Shown here: in pieces, positions 58,897-64,000 of the stretch | Numbering within the stretch: the stretch's first letter is position 1 | How the letters are laid out: every line of letters begins with the position of its first letter | DNA from: Ophiosphaerella korrae | Lineage: Eukaryota; Ascomycota; Dothideomycetes; Pleosporales; Phaeosphaeriaceae | Assembly (NCBI GenBank): GCA_028456385.1 | Contig: JALNQF010000114.1 | Coordinates: forward strand, 62,001-126,000 | Reading direction: 5' to 3' | DNA: 64,000 nt | The notes under the pieces: model-generated | The model's input: only the letters and a program-made list of their open reading frames with translations | Databases searched by the model: none | Told to the model about the DNA's origin: nothing | Translations under genes and position numbers: made by a program

Positions 58897-61761
58897 AATA
58901 ATAAATATCTAAAATATAAAGAATATAAACTTAAAGTAGAGTTATAGCTCTAGAAAGATAGATAATTTATAAAGTTACCTAAGTAAGAAAAGCTAGAAAG
59001 TATAAGAAGCTTATATATTACAAAAATAGGTATATACTAAGAAAAGAAAGTATAATTAATAATTAATAGTAGAGCTATAAGAAACTTTATATTAAAGAAG
59101 TTTATAGAAATATAAGGAATAAAGTATATAATAAAGAAATACCCTTAATAACTAAGTATAATTAAAGGAAAACTATTCTAAGAACTAATTAGATTTGAAA
59201 TAGTTCTTTCTATATTAGAACTAGAAGAAATAATAATTAAGAATATAGTTATAGATATAATAACAATTAATAACAAATAAGATATTATATTAGGTATACT
59301 ATAGTTATAGATAACTAACCTATATATTAATTAGAGAATAGGAAAAATTAATTACTATAGAATAGAGATACTAAAGGCTAATATAAGTGCCTATAAAGGA
59401 GAATTCTCTAAAGAATATAAGAAATAAGAAAAATAGCTTATAGAACTAGAAGATTATCTTCTAGAATATAAACTATAGGACTTAGTAATAGAACTAGAAG
59501 AAGCTAAAAACGTAAGATAGAGCTCTATCTACTAAAAAATAAAAGAAGAATCTAAAATTAAATAAATATTTATCTAAAACGTAATAAAAAAGAGATAGAT
59601 AATAGAGTCTAAATCTTTAGTAGTATATAGACTTATATTTATAGATAAAAAAGAAATAGATAATAAGAGACTCTATATAGATTTTAGGAAAACTAATATA
59701 ATTATAAATAAAAACTAATACCTATTACTATAAATAGATAGAATATAAGATAGACTATAAAGAGTAAAAATCTTTACTAAGCTAGATATCTAAAACGCCT
59801 ACTACTAAATTAGAATTAAAGAAAGTAATAAATAGAAAATAGTATTTAGAATATAGTATAGACTATATAAATACTTAGTTATACTATTTAGTTTAATAAA
59901 CGCACTAGTAGTATTCTAAGAAAGAATTAATATAGTACTAAGAGAGTACTTAGATATATTTATATTTATATACTTAGACAATATCTTTATATTCTTAGAA
60001 ATAGAAGAAGAACACGTATAATATATATATAAGGTACTAAAGAAACTAGTAGAAAATAAACTATTTCTTAAGATAAAAAAATACAAATTCTATATAAAAG
60101 AAATAGACTTCCTTAGATTTATTATTAAAGTAGGAATAATTAAGATTAACTTAGAAAAGATTAGATTAATTAACAAATAGCTAATACTAAGAAACCTAAA
60201 AGAAGTATAATAATTTTATAGACTAGCTAACTTTTATAGAAAGTTAATAATAAGATATTCTAAAGATATAGAACTAATAATAAGACTTATAAAAAAAGAT
60301 ATACTATTTAAATATATAAAAGAATATTAAGAAGTATTTAATAAGATTAAGAAGAAATTTATAAAAAACCTAGATATTAGAATATATAACTTAGACCTAC
60401 TAGCGATAGTAAAAATAGATATATCTAATTTAGTCTATAGAATAGTACTAATATAAGAAGACCTAGAAACTAAAAAGAAACACTTAGTTAAATACTTTTC
60501 TAATAAGATAAAGATAGTAGAACTTAACTACTTAATTTATAACAAAGAGATACTAGTAATTTATAAAGTATTTAAATATTAGAGAGTATACCTATAAAGA
60601 GTAAAGTATTAAATAAAGGTTTATATAGACTATAAGAATCTTATAAGATTTATAATAAATAAGGAATTATTATAATAATATATAAGATAGTAAGAATTCC
60701 TATTAATATTTAATATAGAAAATATATATATAAAAGAGAAAGATAATTAGTTTATAAATACCTTTAGTAGAAGACTAGACTTATAAAAAGAAGTAAGCGC
60801 TACTAGTATAGTTCTAGTTAGAAATAAAGAAGGATATTTAGTCTTAAATATACCTAAGATAGCTATAATACTTAAAAGAATAAGTAGTAAGCTAGACGAA
60901 TAGATTTAGAAAATAATATAAAAAGTAACTAAAGAAATAAAAAAACTAGAAATCTAGAAAGGATTTATATAGGCTTATAGAAAGATATATATTCTAAAGA
61001 AGATTTAAAGAGAATTTATATAATAATTTTATAAATTACTAGTATATAGCTATTAGAGTATTAATAAAATATAAATAGACTACTATAAGACTATTATATT
61101 CTAAGAGTAAAATAATTAGTAATAGAAGTACTACAAGACTATATAGAATACTAGAGAAATAAATATAGTAGACACGTACTATATAGAATACTATAACTAG
61201 TAGAAGTACTAGAATAACTATAGAGAGTTATTATAATAGACTTTATTACAAAGCTACCTAAGTCTAAAGACCTAATATTAGGAGTTAAGTATAATAGAAT
61301 CCTAATAATAGTAGATAAACTTACAAAGTACTTATACTTTAGACTATATAAAGAAAAAAGTAGGATAGAAGTTACTATATACTAAGTTCTAGGAACTATA
61401 ATTAGTTAATATAGACTACTAGACAAGATTATTATAGATAAAGATATACAATTTATATTAAAACTATAGAGAATAATAATAGCGTAATTAAGAATATAAT
61501 ACGTAATATCTATAGTATACTACTTATAAATAGATAGATAGTTAGAATAAATAAATTAGATAGTAGAATAGTAGTTAAGATATTACCTTAACTATAACTA
61601 GAACAATTAGGTATAGTTACTACCTATAGTATAGTTAGTATATAATAGCGTAAAAAATATAGTAATAAAAGTATTACTCTTCTTTATAAACTATAGATTT
61701 AAGCCTAATATATACTAAATACTAAGAAATTAGATATCTTAGTCTCTAAGAAGAGAAAACT
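58897..61761 (+). pseudogene. truncated Gypsy pol fragment (E)
   Basis: Plus-strand pol matches element A from just upstream of the protease (A about 41760) to the integrase (A about 44630). It includes protease (about 59.05-59.33 kb), reverse transcriptase (about 59.64-60.0, IYLDN), RNase H (about 60.5) and integrase core (about 61.23-61.4). Both ends are broken, the left at an orientation switch and the right by the LTR of element D. It has heavy RIP-type stops. Confidence 0.8.
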
Positions 61762-62190
61762 TGTTATAGGTATAATAGAAGGAATCGAGATAGAACTAAT
61801 TAGTCCTAACTTAGGTACTAACAAAGTATAGGACAAGTAGAGTAATAATCTTAATTAGGAGACTACACATAACTAGGATACCTAGTATAATCTATAATCT
61901 ATAGACTCTTAGCGTTAATAGATTATAGATTAAGATAATCTATAATCTACTAGTCTTAGTAACTATAGATTATAGATTACGATAAGTATATAGTTCGAAG
62001 GATACGTATTATTAGGATAGTATTAGTAATTTAATCCTTTAACTATAGAACGCTAATATAATATAGTTGTAAAATATCTTCTATTATTTATAGTTATTAT
62101 AGATTACCTCCTAAGCTTTTACTATTAACTTTTAATCTACTAACTTCTTTAAGATAGGTACTTGTAGTTAATAATAGGTAGCCTATTATA
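61762..62190 (+). repeat. 5' LTR of element D
   Basis: About 429 bp, the reverse complement type of the element B LTRs. It starts TGTTATAGG and ends GGTAGCCTATTATA. Confidence 0.85.
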
Positions 62191-64000
62191 CCTTACTAAT
62201 TTAGTTATTATAAGAAGCAAAGCGTAGGTAGCGTATAGTCTAGCTAATATAATAGTAGAAAGTTTAACTAAATAATTAGGTAAAGCCCTTAGAAGTAGTC
62301 CTAAATTAGATAGTACTATATAGGAAATAATTAAAAGCTGTTTTAACTAACTAATTAATAATAAAGAAGATATAAAAATAGTAATTAATACCTTAGAAGC
62401 GTAGAATAAAAACTATAGGATTATACGAAATAAAATAAGGTATAAATTAAAGCTATTATCTAAGGATAGAACTAGATAGAACTAATTACCTAAAGATTAG
62501 AGATAAGTACAATAAAGAAACTACTAAAGATACCTATACTTAAGAAGTTTAATAGAATAAGAGAGAAACTAAGACCTTTTATTACCTTAGTATAACTCTA
62601 GATAAACGTATAAGTACTACACTTTAATATAGAAGAAAAGAAGGTAATATATATTAGACTATACTTTAAAGAAGATATAATAAGATAGTATAAACCTTAC
62701 TAGATAGATTATATAATATATTCTCTAATAACCTAAAAGAATAAAACTAGAGCTATTTTTAGAAGTTATAAATACTTTACTAAGTAAATAAGAGTAGCGT
62801 TTAGAGATATAGATATTACCTAATAAGCTAAAGAAAAGCTAGAAAAGCTTATATAAAGTTAAAGTATTCCTAAGTATATATTATAGTTTAAATAACTATC
62901 TTAAAATATAGAATAGAATAAGTTAGCTCTAATATTACAATTTAAATAAGGACTAAATTCTAAGATCTAATACAAGATAATATATATAGAGAAACTAAGG
63001 ATACTAAAAGCTTTAAAGTAATAAGTAATATAAATTAATAATAATCTTTGAGAATAGAAGAAGAATGAGTATAAAGGTTATACCTAGAACTATAATAAGA
63101 GAGACCCTATAGTCTTTAACGCTAATAAAGATAAGAAGAAAAAGAAGAATAAAGACTTTACGTACTTTAACTATAGTAAACTAGGCTACTATATAAAGAA
63201 CTATAGATCTAAGTTAAAGAAAGATATAGTATACTATAAATATAGGAAACTAAGATACTTTATAAAAGACTATAAGAGTAAGGACTTAAAGAAAGAAACT
63301 TAGTTAAAGATAACTAAAAAGAAGAAGGAAGTACTATAAGTATAGGCTAAACTTTAAGAGAAAGTAGCTAAGAGTAAAGAAGTATAATATATAATACTTT
63401 ATTAGACCTTTTATTATAATAATAACTACTATATATACTTTTCTAGTAAGTAGAGAGTAGTATAGTTTCTATAGAAATAAAGATATAGAGTAGCTATAAT
63501 AAAAGAAAGAATAAAAGCTTAGCTAAAAGAAATAGCTAAAGTAATAAACTTACTAATAGAAGATTTAAAAGGAGAAGAGCCCCTAGTACTATTAATCTAG
63601 GCTAAAAGACTAGTACTAGATAAAGAGACTACTACGACTACCTCTAAAGGACTATAAAGAAGTAAGAAATAAGTTAGTATAAGAAGTATAGAGTATACCT
63701 AGCTAATAATATATAGTTATAATAGCTATATAATAATAGATATAGAGGAACGAAACAAAGAATAGAAGTTTATTTAGATATACTTAATAGTTATAGGTAT
63801 AGAGGAAGCGTACGAAGACTAAAAAGAACGTAATCTTAAAGAAATAAAGTTTACACTATTTTAGGAATAGATAAAGCAATATATAGTTATAGTAAGAAGA
63901 ATACTTATATTAAGAGAATAGTAGTACTTTATAAAAAAGATACAATAGATAAATAAAGCTTATATACTAAGAGTACTAGTAGTGTATTATATCTTAATAA
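61762..64000 (+). mobile_element. element D: Gypsy 5' LTR and gag, running off the window
   Basis: A plus-oriented LTR of about 429 bp (61762-62190) begins with an intact TG (TGTTATAGG) and is of the B type, without the 54-bp array. The sequence after it (CCTTACTAATTTAGTTATTA) is the same as after the 5' LTR of A, where the primer-binding site is expected. Gag follows (about 62.5-63.3 kb) with two zinc-knuckle remnants at about 63.16-63.28 kb. It interrupts fragment E. The rest lies beyond the window. Confidence 0.82.

Noticed and set aside
37300..64000. Interpretation of the AT-rich block as mitochondrial DNA or as the centromere
   Set aside because: Its content is Gypsy retrotransposon with LTRs and TSDs and CpA-specific loss, so it is nuclear RIP-mutated repeat. 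A pericentromeric or subtelomeric location is possible but cannot be shown from one window.
38178..64000. The retroelements as functional elements
   Set aside because: Every gag/pol frame is crowded with TAA/TAG at former Gln and Trp codons, and several catalytic residues are changed. They are dead copies.

Overview
The window is nuclear DNA of a filamentous ascomycete (Pezizomycotina, most likely a Dothideomycete of the Pleosporales type). Its genes have short GT-AG introns (about 44-160 bp), and it encodes a histone H4 with fungal-style introns, SAGA Spt8, an RfeG-type protein and several conserved fungal families. The right 26.7 kb is a TA-saturated block of repeats that looks mutated by RIP (repeat-induced point mutation). 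The species cannot be fixed from the sequence alone.

Left part (1-37.2 kb, normal GC): a lipocalin-like protein (552-1203, +) converges on a large SF1 helicase with an NF-X1-type cysteine-rich tail (1305-5264, -), similar to fungal RNA-silencing helicases. That gene diverges from Spt8 (5852-7925, +). Next come an MscL-type mechanosensitive channel with a zinc ribbon (8138-8742, +), a small basic/acidic protein ending in SKL (10307-10987, -), and a gene-poor stretch with a 400-bp TA-flanked MITE (14776-15175). They are followed by a secreted DOMON-cytochrome b561 protein (16428-17889, -), a charged DUF8035-like protein with a GC-AG intron (19092-20791, -), a His-rich secretory-pathway membrane protein (21910-23130, +), histone H4 (23678-24189, +) and an amino-acid/choline-type permease (24600-26347, +). 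The last four are a tail-anchored coiled-coil protein with a ladder of TQT motifs (26706-28964, +), a noncoding stretch, an RfeG-like protein (32312-33351, +) and a secreted toroid-like protein (35457-37226, +). For the eleven multi-exon genes with firm models, I joined the exons by hand and the total coding length was divisible by three.

Right part (37.3-64 kb): a nest of degenerate Ty3/Gypsy LTR retrotransposons. The layers can be ordered from matching LTR lengths and target-site duplications (TSDs). Element A (39147-46285, +, two 496-bp LTRs, TSD TCTAA) lies inside element B (38178-52342, -, two 427-bp LTRs, TSD C/TAAAG). B lies inside a solo LTR (37948-38177 plus 52348-52578, TSD AGTTA), which itself split an LTR of an older minus-strand element C. 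To the right are further copies, including a minus-strand LTR with 3' pol sequence (57370-58896), a plus-strand pol fragment (58897-61761) and a 5' LTR plus gag (61762 to the window end). CpA and TpG are almost gone while CpG survives, and nearly all Gln and Trp codons have become stops, so no element is coding-competent. The boundary with the last intact gene is sharp (about 100 bp).
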